DNA of 64,000 bases from Pseudanabaena sp. lw0831 (GTDB taxonomy: Bacteria; Cyanobacteriota; Cyanobacteriia; Pseudanabaenales; Pseudanabaenaceae): assembly GCF_016584665.1 (NCBI RefSeq), contig NZ_BBJB01000069.1:1-64000 (forward strand), in the 5' to 3' direction. The notes under the pieces are model-generated. The model did not search any database. It was given only the letters and a program-made list of their open reading frames with translations, and was not told where the DNA came from. Positions 1 through 7,606 of this stretch are shown here, piece after piece (within the stretch, counting starts at the first letter, position 1; the number at the start of each line of letters is the position of its first letter). The position numbers and the translations under genes were made by a program.

Positions 1-685
1 CAGGATTCTGCTTTGCCAATTCGCGTCTGATCTCTAGAGCCTCCTGATATAGTTGCTCCGCTTGCTTGAGCTTATAATGCTCTTGCAAAAATGCTGCATA
101 TTCAAACAGGTTTTCCCCCGTCCGCGCCGCCCGTAAAGCCTCTTCAAAATATTCGCAAGTTTGCTCTAAACGGTTCGGTTGGTCATAAAAAGTTGCCCAT
201 AGCCGTGCCTTAATTAAAAACTCGTTCGCGATCTGCTCTCTACTGTCCCGTACATTTTCCCTTTGGCGATCCAGTTGCCGCTCCCTCTCGATCAGCTTAT
301 CGAAATCCTCAAGCATCTCCTCCGTCTTCAGCACCGCATCCGCCTCTCGAAATTCCCCGCGATCAAAGTGCGCCCTAGCTAGCCTTAACCGTTCCGTATT
401 AATCTCAATCTTAGTAAAAGTTTCATATAACTTAAAAACGTTACCCTTAATTTCTTCTAACTGCCCCTCCAGTTCTTGCAGGTTTCTCGCAAGTTTTAAA
501 CCCCTTTCTGGTTTAGACGCTTCTTCCAAACTTTCCTGAGTCTCCCGACTCGTCTCCACCAATCTTTGATAATCAACCGATTGCAGATAAATATTTTGCG
601 TGAAATTTTGGGTAACTTGGGCATCGTTGCCAATTACCCCAATATTCGCACCTTGAGCATTAACACTATGTTGAGATTCACTCAT
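1..685 (-). CDS. TPR-repeat protein with N-terminal GANIGVIG motif (3' end outside window)
   Basis: Reading leftward from an ATG at 685, an open frame runs off the window edge, so only the first 228 codons are seen. Residues about 7-20 carry an NAQGANIGVIG segment followed by an Asn/Gln-rich stretch ending QNIY. A Glu/Arg-rich helical region follows, probably coiled coil, and then tetratricopeptide-like helices with the wording EYFEEALRAAR and EQLYQEALEIRRELA. TPR proteins are scaffolds or sensors in bacterial conflict and signalling systems. The gene lies 59 bp downstream of the 745-1158 gene in the same direction, so the two are probably one operon. No enzymatic domain is visible in the part present. 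AAGGA about 13 nt before the ATG is a weak ribosome site. Function unknown; the pairing with its neighbour is the main clue. Confidence 0.75.
   Translation of the reverse strand, partial: MSESQHSVNAQGANIGVIGNDAQVTQNFTQNIYLQSVDYQRLVETSRETQESLEEASKPERGLKLARNLQELEGQLEEIKGNVFKLYETFTKIEINTERLRLARAHFDRGEFREADAVLKTEEMLEDFDKLIERERQLDRQRENVRDSREQIANEFLIKARLWATFYDQPNRLEQTCEYFEEALRAARTGENLFEYAAFLQEHYKLKQAEQLYQEALEIRRELAKQNP
629..665 (-). repeat. Direct repeat encoding the NAQGANIGVIG motif, copy in the TPR gene
   Basis: This 37-bp stretch is nearly identical to 790-826 (a few mismatches). It encodes the motif close to the start of the TPR protein. Identity at silent positions suggests recent duplication or gene conversion. 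Confidence 0.85.
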
Positions 686-744
686 CGGTTTAGAGATCAG
701 TCCTTAACGACCAAAAAGAACGAACACAACAAAAAGGTGCAAAT

Positions 745-1158
745 TTAGGGTTTGCTTCCAAAATTCATATTGTCAATCTTGGCGCGATCGCCGATTACCC
801 CAATATTCGCACCCTGAGCATTAATATTGAATTTGCCATTCTCCGTTGCCTCTTCTCCTTCCAAAATCTTCGCAATTTCCGCCTTCAAAACCGCATTCTC
901 TGGAGCCTCCAGAATTTTCTTTAATTGCAGCCGCAACTGCCCCAGCCCATCCGCATCATCAGGATTTTCCGCAACATAAACTATCGCCTCCTTTGCACTG
1001 GGTTTAGTCTCCAAATGAGGCGATAGCTTCTTAAAAATTTCTTCAGCCCCTTTTTCACCCAACTTCTCAGCCCCTTTGTCCAAGGCTTTCTTCCCTAACC
1101 CCAACAGCGTAGGCAAATAAGGAGCCAGAAAACTCACAAGCGGTGTAATGATATCCAT
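745..1158 (-). CDS. Small protein with hydrophobic N-terminus and C-terminal GANIGVIG motif
   Basis: A 137-residue protein. Residues 1-22 are hydrophobic and proline-containing (LVSFLAPYLPTLLGLGKKAL), followed by a Lys/Gly/Glu-rich amphipathic stretch and a charged helical middle. The last 27 residues hold NINAQGANIGVIGDRAKI, almost the same motif as the N-terminus of the TPR protein encoded just downstream. No family is recognised with certainty. The arrangement (small, possibly membrane-active protein with a C-terminal motif, next to a repeat protein with the same motif at its N-terminus) resembles effector/receptor pairs that signal through short shared motifs; this is inference. It is the first gene of the apparent two-gene operon. 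Confidence 0.65.
   Translation of the reverse strand: MDIITPLVSFLAPYLPTLLGLGKKALDKGAEKLGEKGAEEIFKKLSPHLETKPSAKEAIVYVAENPDDADGLGQLRLQLKKILEAPENAVLKAEIAKILEGEEATENGKFNINAQGANIGVIGDRAKIDNMNFGSKP
790..826 (-). repeat. Direct repeat encoding the NAQGANIGVIG motif, copy in the 137-aa gene
   Basis: Partner of 629-665; encodes the motif at the C-terminal end of the upstream protein. The two copies are 161 bp apart, in the same orientation and the same reading frame sense. Confidence 0.85.
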
Positions 1159-1210
1159 GAGAAATTATTGTTAAAAATTTATTAGAGCAGTCTACACCAA
1201 CTTTTAAATT

Positions 1211-1277
1211 TTACTTATAGCGCTTTGCGCTCAAATCCAAATCAAGAGACTTTTTGAAAGTGCTGCTTTGCGATCGC
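1211..1277. repeat. Decayed half-copy of the GTGTTGC-tip hairpin element
   Basis: The stretch begins with AGCGCTTTGCGCTCAAATCC, the reverse complement of the flank that follows the hairpins at 41938 and 50970, and continues into TTTTTGAAAGTGCTGCTTTG, which is half of the hairpin tip. The second arm is gone, so this looks like a degraded copy in inverted orientation. Confidence 0.5.
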
Positions 1278-1288
1278 CATCAGTAGTT

Positions 1289-1416
1289 CGGCAAAAAGAA
1301 AACTGTAATTGCCCAGATCCCAGACTTTTTTGGTGAAGCAGAACTAATCTATAGATTGCAAAGAAAAAGTCGGGGATCTTAAACGCTGCATCTTCGGCTT
1401 TTTGATGCTTAGCTAC
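1289..1416. repeat. Dispersed ~125-bp repeat, copy 1 (second copy at 39189-39314)
   Basis: Colinear with 39189-39314 from CGGCAAAA to GCTAGCTAC. Each copy contains an inverted repeat of AGATCCC(C)GACTTTT near 1315 against AAAAGTCGGGGATCT near 1365, then the shared block CGCTGCATCTTC. Short intergenic repeats carrying a GATCCCCGACTT inverted motif are common in filamentous cyanobacteria. This copy abuts the stop codon of apt. Confidence 0.75.
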
Positions 1417-1938
1417 CTAATAATTTACTAAGGAAACAATCGGCACTTCTGGTAATGCTTTTCTGCCATTGAGAAAATCTAGCTCAATTAAAAATCCATA
1501 GCCAATTAGTTCTGCGCCTGATTGCTCAACCAGTTTGGCGGCAGCAGCAGCCGTTCCGCCTGTAGCGATCACATCATCGATGATGATTACTCTCTCACCT
1601 GCGGCGATCGCATCTTGATGCATCTCTAAGGTATCAGTTCCATATTCCAAAGCGTATTCAATCCGAAATACTGCTGATGGTAATTTTTTAGGTTTACGGA
1701 CTGGCACAAAGCTACAACCTAAAGCCATCGCTAGTGGTGCGCCAAGGATAAAGCCTCGTGATTCAATGCCGATAATACAATCGATCGCCCCAATATTCAG
1801 TTCTACAAATTTTGTTTTAAAGCCTTGGATAACTTCTGTCAGCCCCTGAGGATGTGCTAACAACGGCGTAATATCTCGAAACATGATGCCTTGCTGTGGA
1901 AAATCAGGAATATCACGAATAATGCTTTTGAAATCCAT
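1417..1938 (-). CDS. apt: Adenine phosphoribosyltransferase
   Basis: Salvages adenine with PRPP to AMP in the cytoplasm. The 173-residue product has the family's usual length and the PRPP-binding loop [14 protein letters not shown] at about residues 117-130, plus the Apt-type start ([20 protein letters not shown]) and the ESRGFILG segment used in base recognition. It starts with ATG at 1938, and a divergent purine-degradation cluster begins about 130 bp away on the other strand, which suggests a shared regulatory region, although no operator is evident. Confidence is high from motif content over the whole length. Confidence 0.96.
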   Translation of the reverse strand: MDFKSIIRDIPDFPQQGIMFRDITPLLAHPQGLTEVIQGFKTKFVELNIGAIDCIIGIESRGFILGAPLAMALGCSFVPVRKPKKLPSAVFRIEYALEYGTDTLEMHQDAIAAGERVIIIDDVIATGGTAAAAAKLVEQSGAELIGYGFLIELDFLNGRKALPEVPIVSLVNY

Positions 1939-2069
1939 AGGGTTGATTGCTGAAGAACTTCACAATCTTATCTGTATTCGCGATCACATTTAACACAACA
2001 GTATCGTAGTTTCATAACTTTAAAATGCTGTAAGTGTATACTGTATGCAAAGTATATGGGTTTGTTGCG

Positions 2070-3239
2070 ATGTATGGCTTAAAAGCAATTGTCATCGGTG
2101 CGGGTATTGGTGGGCTTACTACAGGAATTGCCTTGCGACAAGCTGGTTATGAAGTAGAAATTTACGATCGGGTGCGGGATTTGCGTCCGATCGGCTCAGG
2201 GATATCGCTCTGGTCAAATGGAGTAAAAGTCCTCAATCGTCTTGGTCTCAGCCAAAAGTTAGCTGCGATCGGCGGACAGATGCATTACATGGAGTATCGC
2301 CATCTTTCAGGAAATGTTCTTAATCATATTTCATTGCAACCATTAGTTGAAGAAGTTGGGCAACGTCCTTATCCTGTAGCTAGAAGAGATTTACAAAATG
2401 TCCTACTAGAAGCCTTTCAATCTGTGGGTGGCAAGCTAACACTTGGGGCTAAATGCATCGGTATCATGGAGAGCTTTCGTGATGTCACGGCAAAATTTGA
2501 AGATGGCAGCACAGCCACGGGCGATCTATTGGTAGCCGCAGATGGGGTGCGTTCTCTCTTGCGGCAGTATATTCTCAACGAATCTGTAGAACCTAAATAT
2601 GCTGGCTATGTTAACTGGAATGGGCTAGTTCCTATTAGTACCGATCTCGCCGCAGCAGATACTTGGTCAATTTATGTGGGCGAACATAAACGTGCTTCGA
2701 TGATGCCCTTAGCAGGCGATCGCTTCTATTTCTTTTTCGATGTCCCATTACCACTGGGAACTGTTAACGATTGCGCTAATTACAAAAGCGAATTGAAGCA
2801 ACATTTCCAAGGCTGGGCAGAGCCTGTGCAGTTACTAATCGATCGTATCGAGCCTGAATCTGTAGCTCGTCTAGAAATTCATGATGTCGGTCCAATTGAA
2901 AAGATGGTCAAAGGCAGAGTAGCTCTGCTCGGTGATGCCGCCCATGCCACTTGTCCTGATCTTGGTCAAGGTGGATGTCAAGCGATCGAGGATGGATGGG
3001 TGTTAGCCAATTATTTAGCATCCACAAACTTAAGTGTTCCCGACGCGCTAAGACGCTACGAAACTGAACGCAAAGTCCGCACCACCGAAATTGTCAATAA
3101 AGCCCGAAATCGTGCCGAAACAATTCACGGCAAAGATCCTGATATCACCCAAAAGTGGTATGACCAGCTCTCTCAAGAAGATCCATTGGATGTAACCAAA
3201 GCGATCGCTAAAATTATTAATGGAGGGCCATTACATTGA
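2070..3239 (+). CDS. hpxO: FAD-dependent urate hydroxylase (HpxO type)
   Basis: Flavoprotein monooxygenase expected to convert urate to 5-hydroxyisourate with NAD(P)H and oxygen. Seen: the FAD Rossmann motif AIVIGAGIGG right at the start, the AADGVRS segment, and the GRVALLGDAAHATCPDLGQG FAD-binding motif near residue 300. YAGYVNWNGLV, FYFFFDVPLP and the C-terminal region with HGKD match the HpxO subgroup rather than general salicylate-hydroxylase-like enzymes. The frame is open upstream to a GTG at 2034, but the ATG at 2070 puts the FAD motif at the usual distance and is preferred (389 aa). Followed by uraD, whose start overlaps this stop, and then puuE: an operon for urate to allantoate. 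Confidence 0.9.
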   Translation: MYGLKAIVIGAGIGGLTTGIALRQAGYEVEIYDRVRDLRPIGSGISLWSNGVKVLNRLGLSQKLAAIGGQMHYMEYRHLSGNVLNHISLQPLVEEVGQRPYPVARRDLQNVLLEAFQSVGGKLTLGAKCIGIMESFRDVTAKFEDGSTATGDLLVAADGVRSLLRQYILNESVEPKYAGYVNWNGLVPISTDLAAADTWSIYVGEHKRASMMPLAGDRFYFFFDVPLPLGTVNDCANYKSELKQHFQGWAEPVQLLIDRIEPESVARLEIHDVGPIEKMVKGRVALLGDAAHATCPDLGQGGCQAIEDGWVLANYLASTNLSVPDALRRYETERKVRTTEIVNKARNRAETIHGKDPDITQKWYDQLSQEDPLDVTKAIAKIINGGPLH

Positions 3240-3736
3240 GTTATACGATTACTATGCTCGACCAGATGAGCCAATCAGAATTTATAGTAGCCATTGGTTC
3301 TATCTTTGAACATACACCAGAAATAGCAGCCGAAGCATGGCGATCGCAGCCTTTTGCCGATGTTCAGAATTTACATCAAGTGATGGCAGCGATCGTTTTA
3401 AAAATGAGCGATGATGCCCAATTAAAACTAATCTGCGCTCACCCCGATCTTGGCAGTAAGTTCAAAATGGCAGAAGCCTCAGTACAGGAGCAATCTACCG
3501 TCGGACTCGATCAACTCTCCGCCACAGAATACGATCGCTTCCAATATCTTAATCAAGCCTATAAAGACAAGTTCGCATTCCCTTTCATCATCGCTGTTCG
3601 CAACCATACCAAAGATAGTATCCTCAAAGCTTTTGAAAAAAGGATTCTAAACAATCTGGAAGTTGAGAAAAAACAAGCGATCGCTGAAATTATCGAAATT
3701 GCCAGATGGCGTTTGATTTTGGCTGTCAATAATTAG
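3236..3736 (+). CDS. uraD: 2-oxo-4-hydroxy-4-carboxy-5-ureidoimidazoline (OHCU) decarboxylase
   Basis: Decarboxylates OHCU, the second intermediate after urate oxidation, to S-allantoin. The 166-residue protein has the UraD pattern: acidic start, ICAHPDLG with the catalytic His region at about residues 62-69, and FPFIIAVRNHTK near residue 118. Translation appears to start at TTG 3236, which overlaps the hpxO stop codon and has GGAGGG eight bases upstream; the ATG at 3254 lacks that spacing. The overlap suggests translational coupling. No separate 5-hydroxyisourate hydrolase gene is visible in the window, so that step is spontaneous or encoded elsewhere. Confidence 0.92.
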   Translation: MSYTITMLDQMSQSEFIVAIGSIFEHTPEIAAEAWRSQPFADVQNLHQVMAAIVLKMSDDAQLKLICAHPDLGSKFKMAEASVQEQSTVGLDQLSATEYDRFQYLNQAYKDKFAFPFIIAVRNHTKDSILKAFEKRILNNLEVEKKQAIAEIIEIARWRLILAVNN

Positions 3737-3763
3737 TAGTGGCAATTCATGAATTGCCACTAC
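3736..3763. repeat. 28-bp perfect palindrome with GGCAATTCATGAATTGCC core
   Basis: Perfect 14-bp arms between uraD and puuE. The same core occurs at 5842-5877 and 58753-58822 with different outer arms. No T-run follows, so it is probably not an efficient terminator, and puuE can remain in the operon. Confidence 0.8.
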
Positions 3764-3807
3764 ATTTTGTAATTGAGTAGTAATTCTATTGATCTTTTAA
3801 AAATCTT

Positions 3808-4716
3808 ATGACCTACCCCAGAGACATGATTGGCTACGGGAGATTCATTCCCGATGCGAAATGGAAAGATAACGCCCGTGTTGCTGTCCAGTTTGTCATT
3901 AATTACGAGGAAGGCGGCGAAACCTGTATCCTGCATGGCGATAGTGCATCAGAGACTTTTCTGTCAGAAATTGTGGGCGCGGCTCCCTTTCATGGACTGC
4001 GACATATGAATATGGAATCTTGCTACGAATATGGAAGTCGTGCAGGGTTTTGGCGGTTATATCGGATGTTTTGCGATCGCAATATTCCCGTAACTATCTA
4101 TGGTATTGCTATGGCACTCGCACGCAACCCCGAAGCTGTGGCAGCCATGCTGGAAGCGGATTGGGAAATTGCTAGTCATGGTTATCGTTGGATTGATTAC
4201 AAATATTTTTCGCCCGAACAAGAGCGCGAGCATCTGCAAAAGGCGATCGCAATTCATACACAAGTTACAGGTGAACGTCCTCTTGGCTGGTATACAGGGC
4301 GCACAAGCGAGCATACACGCCGTTTAGTGGTCGAAGAAGGCGGATTTCTTTATGATTCTGATAGCTATGCCGATGACCTTCCCTATTGGAATTATGAATA
4401 TGGTAAGCCACATCTGATTATTCCCTATACCCTTGACAATAACGATATGCGCTTCGCTACTCCTCAAGGATTTAATTCAGGGGATCAGTTCTTTGCCTAT
4501 TTGCGAGATGCCTTTGATGTACTTTACGATGAAGGCGAAACATCACCAAAAATGATGAGTATCGGTTTACATTGTCGATTGGTTGGTAGACCAGGAAGAG
4601 CGGCGGCATTAGCTAGATTTTTGGATTATGTGCAAAGCCGCGATCTCGTCTGGATTTGTCGCCGTGTTGACATTGCGCATCATTGGCACAAGTGCCACAA
4701 GCCGTTGCAATCTTAA
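3808..4716 (+). CDS. puuE: Allantoinase PuuE (polysaccharide-deacetylase fold)
   Basis: Expected to hydrolyse allantoin to allantoate. The 302-residue protein belongs to the PuuE/polysaccharide-deacetylase-like family, which has no sequence relationship to the metal-dependent dihydroorotase-like allantoinases. Diagnostic segments are YPRDMIGYGR at the N-terminus, NYEEGGE near residue 33, WEIASHGYRW near residue 120, GWYTGR and the C-terminal GLHCRLVGRPGRAAAL. It lies 71 bp after uraD on the same strand and completes the urate to allantoate route. No downstream allantoate amidohydrolase or urease gene is seen here. Confidence 0.9.
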   Translation: MTYPRDMIGYGRFIPDAKWKDNARVAVQFVINYEEGGETCILHGDSASETFLSEIVGAAPFHGLRHMNMESCYEYGSRAGFWRLYRMFCDRNIPVTIYGIAMALARNPEAVAAMLEADWEIASHGYRWIDYKYFSPEQEREHLQKAIAIHTQVTGERPLGWYTGRTSEHTRRLVVEEGGFLYDSDSYADDLPYWNYEYGKPHLIIPYTLDNNDMRFATPQGFNSGDQFFAYLRDAFDVLYDEGETSPKMMSIGLHCRLVGRPGRAAALARFLDYVQSRDLVWICRRVDIAHHWHKCHKPLQS

Positions 4717-4719
4717 TAT

Positions 4720-4767
4720 CCCAAAAAATGAGAGGCGGCGCAAAGCTCCGCCTCTCATTTTTTGGGG
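4720..4767. terminator. GCGGCGC-tip hairpin between convergent puuE and hemH
   Basis: CCCAAAAAATGAGAGGCGG pairs with CCGCCTCTCATTTTTTGGG around a small loop. It sits between convergent stop codons and can act as a bidirectional terminator. It is also a member of the variable-arm hairpin family. Confidence 0.75.
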
Positions 4768-4768
4768 C

Positions 4769-5782
4769 TTAAACAGCGATCGCGGCAGCTTTAGTTGTAC
4801 CGAGCGATTCCATTACCAATTCTGCAAGGTCATTGATAAAAACTGGATGGCTATTTAATGCAGGAACGCGATCGAAGTTATGAATACCAGCTTCTTCAGC
4901 CACTTCTCGATATTCAATATCGATTTCTTGCAAAGTCTCAATATGCTCAGATACAAAACTAATCGGCACAACCAAAAGATCGTTAACACCGCGCTTAGCC
5001 AAATTCTTAATTGCTTCCTCAGTATATGGTTGTAGCCACTCAACGGGGCCAACGCGACTCTGATAAGCAAGGGTATGGGCGTTATAGCATTGATAATCGC
5101 GACGGAGCGCTTTCATAATCCCATCAACACAGTTTTCCATTTCGGACTGATAGGGATCGCCGTATTTGGTCACATATTTTACTGGCACACCATGAGCGCT
5201 GAAGAAGATATGTACATTCTCAGGTTCGGCAAAAGATTGTAACTTAGTATTGATTAGGTCATTCATCGCCCGAATGTAACCAGTGCGATCGTACCAAGAC
5301 TGGATTGTAATTTTTTCGATCGCCTGAAGTTGAGGATCATTTTCCCAAAGCGCATCGAGTTGCTTGATACTCGAACCACTAGTACTTATTGAGTATTGAG
5401 GATATAAAGGCAAAACCACCAGACGAGTAATCCCATCCTGTTTGATTTGGGCGATCGTCTCTTCGGTATAGGGATGCCAGTAGCGCATAGCTACATAAAC
5501 CTTGGCATCAATGCCATTACGCTGCAAAACATTTTCAATATTTTCACCTTGCTCTTTCGTAATTTGGAGCAACGGCGAACCACCGCCTATCATGCGGTAA
5601 TTTTCTTGACTGATGGGGGCGCGACTAGCGGCAATCAGTGAGGCGATCGGCTTTTGTAAAAAGGGAAATGGGAGGCGAATTATTTCTGGATCGGCGAATA
5701 GGTTGTACAAGAAAAGATAGACATCTTCTAACTTTTCAGGGCCACCTAAATTTAATAGTATTACTCCAACGCGACCAGACAT
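4769..5782 (-). CDS. hemH: Ferrochelatase (no C-terminal CAB extension)
   Basis: Inserts ferrous iron into protoporphyrin IX, the last step of protoheme synthesis. Motifs: [12 protein letters not shown] at the start, [21 protein letters not shown] with the catalytic His near residue 195, and [13 protein letters not shown] with the second conserved His/Glu. The ATG at 5782 is chosen (337 aa) because AGGAAA precedes it and the product then starts as the family does; the frame is open to 5860, but that extension reads into a palindrome. Most cyanobacterial ferrochelatases carry a C-terminal hydrophobic chlorophyll-binding-like segment; this one ends at the catalytic core. Confidence 0.93.
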   Translation of the reverse strand: MSGRVGVILLNLGGPEKLEDVYLFLYNLFADPEIIRLPFPFLQKPIASLIAASRAPISQENYRMIGGGSPLLQITKEQGENIENVLQRNGIDAKVYVAMRYWHPYTEETIAQIKQDGITRLVVLPLYPQYSISTSGSSIKQLDALWENDPQLQAIEKITIQSWYDRTGYIRAMNDLINTKLQSFAEPENVHIFFSAHGVPVKYVTKYGDPYQSEMENCVDGIMKALRRDYQCYNAHTLAYQSRVGPVEWLQPYTEEAIKNLAKRGVNDLLVVPISFVSEHIETLQEIDIEYREVAEEAGIHNFDRVPALNSHPVFINDLAELVMESLGTTKAAAIAV

Positions 5783-5841
5783 AAAAAGATTTCCTAAATT
5801 TGGTGAGTTAATAATTTGATAGAACCTACGCACTAACCACA

Positions 5842-5877
5842 ATTGGTAGGGGCAATTCATGAATTGCCCCTACCAAT
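5842..5877. repeat. 36-bp perfect palindrome with GGCAATTCATGAATTGCC core
   Basis: Perfect palindrome ATTGGTAGG... to ...CCTACCAAT, upstream of hemH. Same core as 3736-3763, with longer and different arms. No gene is supported in the rest of 5783-6028. Confidence 0.8.
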
Positions 5878-6028
5878 GAATAGGGCTTTCAAGTCGTTTT
5901 GCGTAAGTCCTGTTTGATAAAAGTGAAATTTTAAAATTCTTCCTAGATCTTAGTCTAAGTTATAGGTAAGTATAAGCTTTTGTTTTGGGCTAACCATTCA
6001 CAAACCTAGGGTGTCAAAGAGCAACACC

Positions 6029-6421
6029 CTATTGCGATCGCTTATCTAACCATTGCTTGACACATGCTTCCAACAGATCAATGTCTAATGGCTTTGTCAG
6101 ATAATCATCACAACCTGATGCGATCGCAGATTCTTTGTCGCCTTTCATCGCATGAGCTGTTACTGCAATAATTGGGATTTGTGAAGTGCGATCGCTAGCT
6201 TTGAGTTGTCTAGCAACTTCCCAGCCATCTATCTCTGGTAAAGATAAATCCAGCAAAATCAGATCGGGATGATTAGTTTCCAGCCAATCTAGAGCGGCTT
6301 GACCATCTTGGATGCAAGTGACGCGGTAGCCTGAATCTTGAAACACTTGCTCCACCAAAACTTGGTTGTCAGGTGCATCTTCGACCACTAGGATTAGCGG
6401 TGGGCTTTTAAGTGCGGGCAT
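6029..6421 (-). CDS. Single-domain response regulator (CheY-like)
   Basis: A 130-residue stand-alone receiver domain. Acidic pocket E14-D15, phospho-acceptor D58 in LILLDLSLP, T88 and K110 (YLTKP) are all in place, so it should be phosphorylated. No output domain. It resembles receivers that work with hybrid kinases of the Cph1/RcaC type, but no kinase is adjacent. The ATG overlaps the 3' end of the DUF362 gene by 14 bp, indicating cotranscription and possibly coupling. Confidence 0.92.
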   Translation of the reverse strand: MPALKSPPLILVVEDAPDNQVLVEQVFQDSGYRVTCIQDGQAALDWLETNHPDLILLDLSLPEIDGWEVARQLKASDRTSQIPIIAVTAHAMKGDKESAIASGCDDYLTKPLDIDLLEACVKQWLDKRSQ

Positions 6422-7373
6422 AGGTACTGAGCGGTTCTTTTATAAACTTGATATAGAGATGTTTAAAGGTCGATCTCAAAACTCTAGGCATTCCAAAGTC
6501 AATCGCCATCATTGTTTCAGGTAGTTTCCAATCTTTGCTTTGCAAATTAGCGATCTGATCGCCAATGATGTCAATCGCATTAAGATCGCTACAAAGCCCT
6601 GTGCGAATGGCGGCAGCAACCGTCGGTACATCAAGAGGCTTAACTCCGAGAATCTCCACCATAACGCGATCTAGCGCAAATACGTCACAGGAAGCCGCTA
6701 AAACCCCTAAATCTTTTGGTTCACCAGCACTTGGTCCATTACCTTCATGTCCGACGATACCATCAAGGATCGTCAGCTCAGGATTAATAGCTCTTGCAGT
6801 TTCAATTAGCATTTGCGCGAATCTTTCGACATCTTTGCCAGCTTCCATATGCCACCAAGCTTTCATTTTGCCTGGTACGCAGCCAAAGAGATTTTTGACA
6901 CCCAGAGTCAGGGTCAGTTGCATATGTGACTTCACCTTGGGCAAGTTAATCACGACATCTGCGTCCATTGCCTCTTTACTCAGCCGCAAATGTTGTAACT
7001 CACCTTCGCCTTCAGTTGCGTAACGCTTACCATGAAATTCGATGATCGGGATTCCCAATTCTTCAGCAAGTGGTAACAAGCCATTTGCCTTGGCAATGCC
7101 TTTGGCACTTCCAAAAGCAGGACTATCCCCTAAAAAAGGTTTGCCCCCAGCATCCTGTACCATTTTTGCAACGCAATACACCAATTCAGGGCGAGTGGTG
7201 CATTCTTTGGTAGGACGCGATCCTGTAAGTAAGTTGGGCTTGAGGAGAACGCGATCGCCTGCTTTGACGATGCTGGACATGCCTCCTAGGGGTGCAAGTA
7301 CTGCCTCTAGGGCTTTCATCAGTGATGCTGTTTCGTAGCTAGAGGTATGTAGGAGACTGACAATTGGTTTCAT
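6408..7373 (-). CDS. DUF362 domain-containing protein
   Basis: A 321-residue DUF362 protein: LLKPNLL near residue 44, GGKPFLGDSPAF, INLPKVKSHMQLTLTLGVKNLFG at about 142-164 and ILDGIVGHEGNGP near 198. The family is widespread, often linked to iron-sulfur proteins, and has no settled biochemical role; there is no ferredoxin-type cysteine cluster here. It is upstream of and overlaps the single-domain response regulator, so the two are probably coexpressed, although a functional link is not evident. Confidence 0.85.
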   Translation of the reverse strand: MKPIVSLLHTSSYETASLMKALEAVLAPLGGMSSIVKAGDRVLLKPNLLTGSRPTKECTTRPELVYCVAKMVQDAGGKPFLGDSPAFGSAKGIAKANGLLPLAEELGIPIIEFHGKRYATEGEGELQHLRLSKEAMDADVVINLPKVKSHMQLTLTLGVKNLFGCVPGKMKAWWHMEAGKDVERFAQMLIETARAINPELTILDGIVGHEGNGPSAGEPKDLGVLAASCDVFALDRVMVEILGVKPLDVPTVAAAIRTGLCSDLNAIDIIGDQIANLQSKDWKLPETMMAIDFGMPRVLRSTFKHLYIKFIKEPLSTYART

Positions 7374-7468
7374 GAATGTTTCTAGAAGGTGTTAGGTCAG
7401 CGAGCTACTTAAAATATAGCCTATTGACAATCTCAGCGCTAAAGCGACTGAGATTCCTGATTTCTAAT

Positions 7469-7521
7469 AAACCCAAAAGATGAGAGGCGGCGCTTCGCGC
7501 CGCCTCTCATCTTTTGGGTTT
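7469..7521. repeat. GCGGCGC-tip hairpin in a divergent promoter region
   Basis: AAACCCAAAAGATGAGAGG pairs perfectly with the mirror arm around CGCTTCGCG. It lies between divergently transcribed DUF362 and ychF, so it is not at the 3' end of either gene. Confidence 0.85.
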
Positions 7522-7606
7522 GGCTTGGTAAAAGTCTCACTTGGTGAGACTTTTATGACAGAATTTATAGGCACAATGTCAAAAAGTTTTCGTTTAGATA
7601 GCCATC

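Noticed and set aside
5783-5860. An N-terminal extension of ferrochelatase starting at 5860.
   Set aside because: It reads through a palindrome, has no family similarity, and the ATG at 5782 has a ribosome site and gives the normal start.
6408-6421. The overlap of the receiver gene with the DUF362 gene as a possible frameshift fusion.
   Set aside because: Both products have complete, family-typical ends; a 14-bp overlap is ordinary operon coupling.
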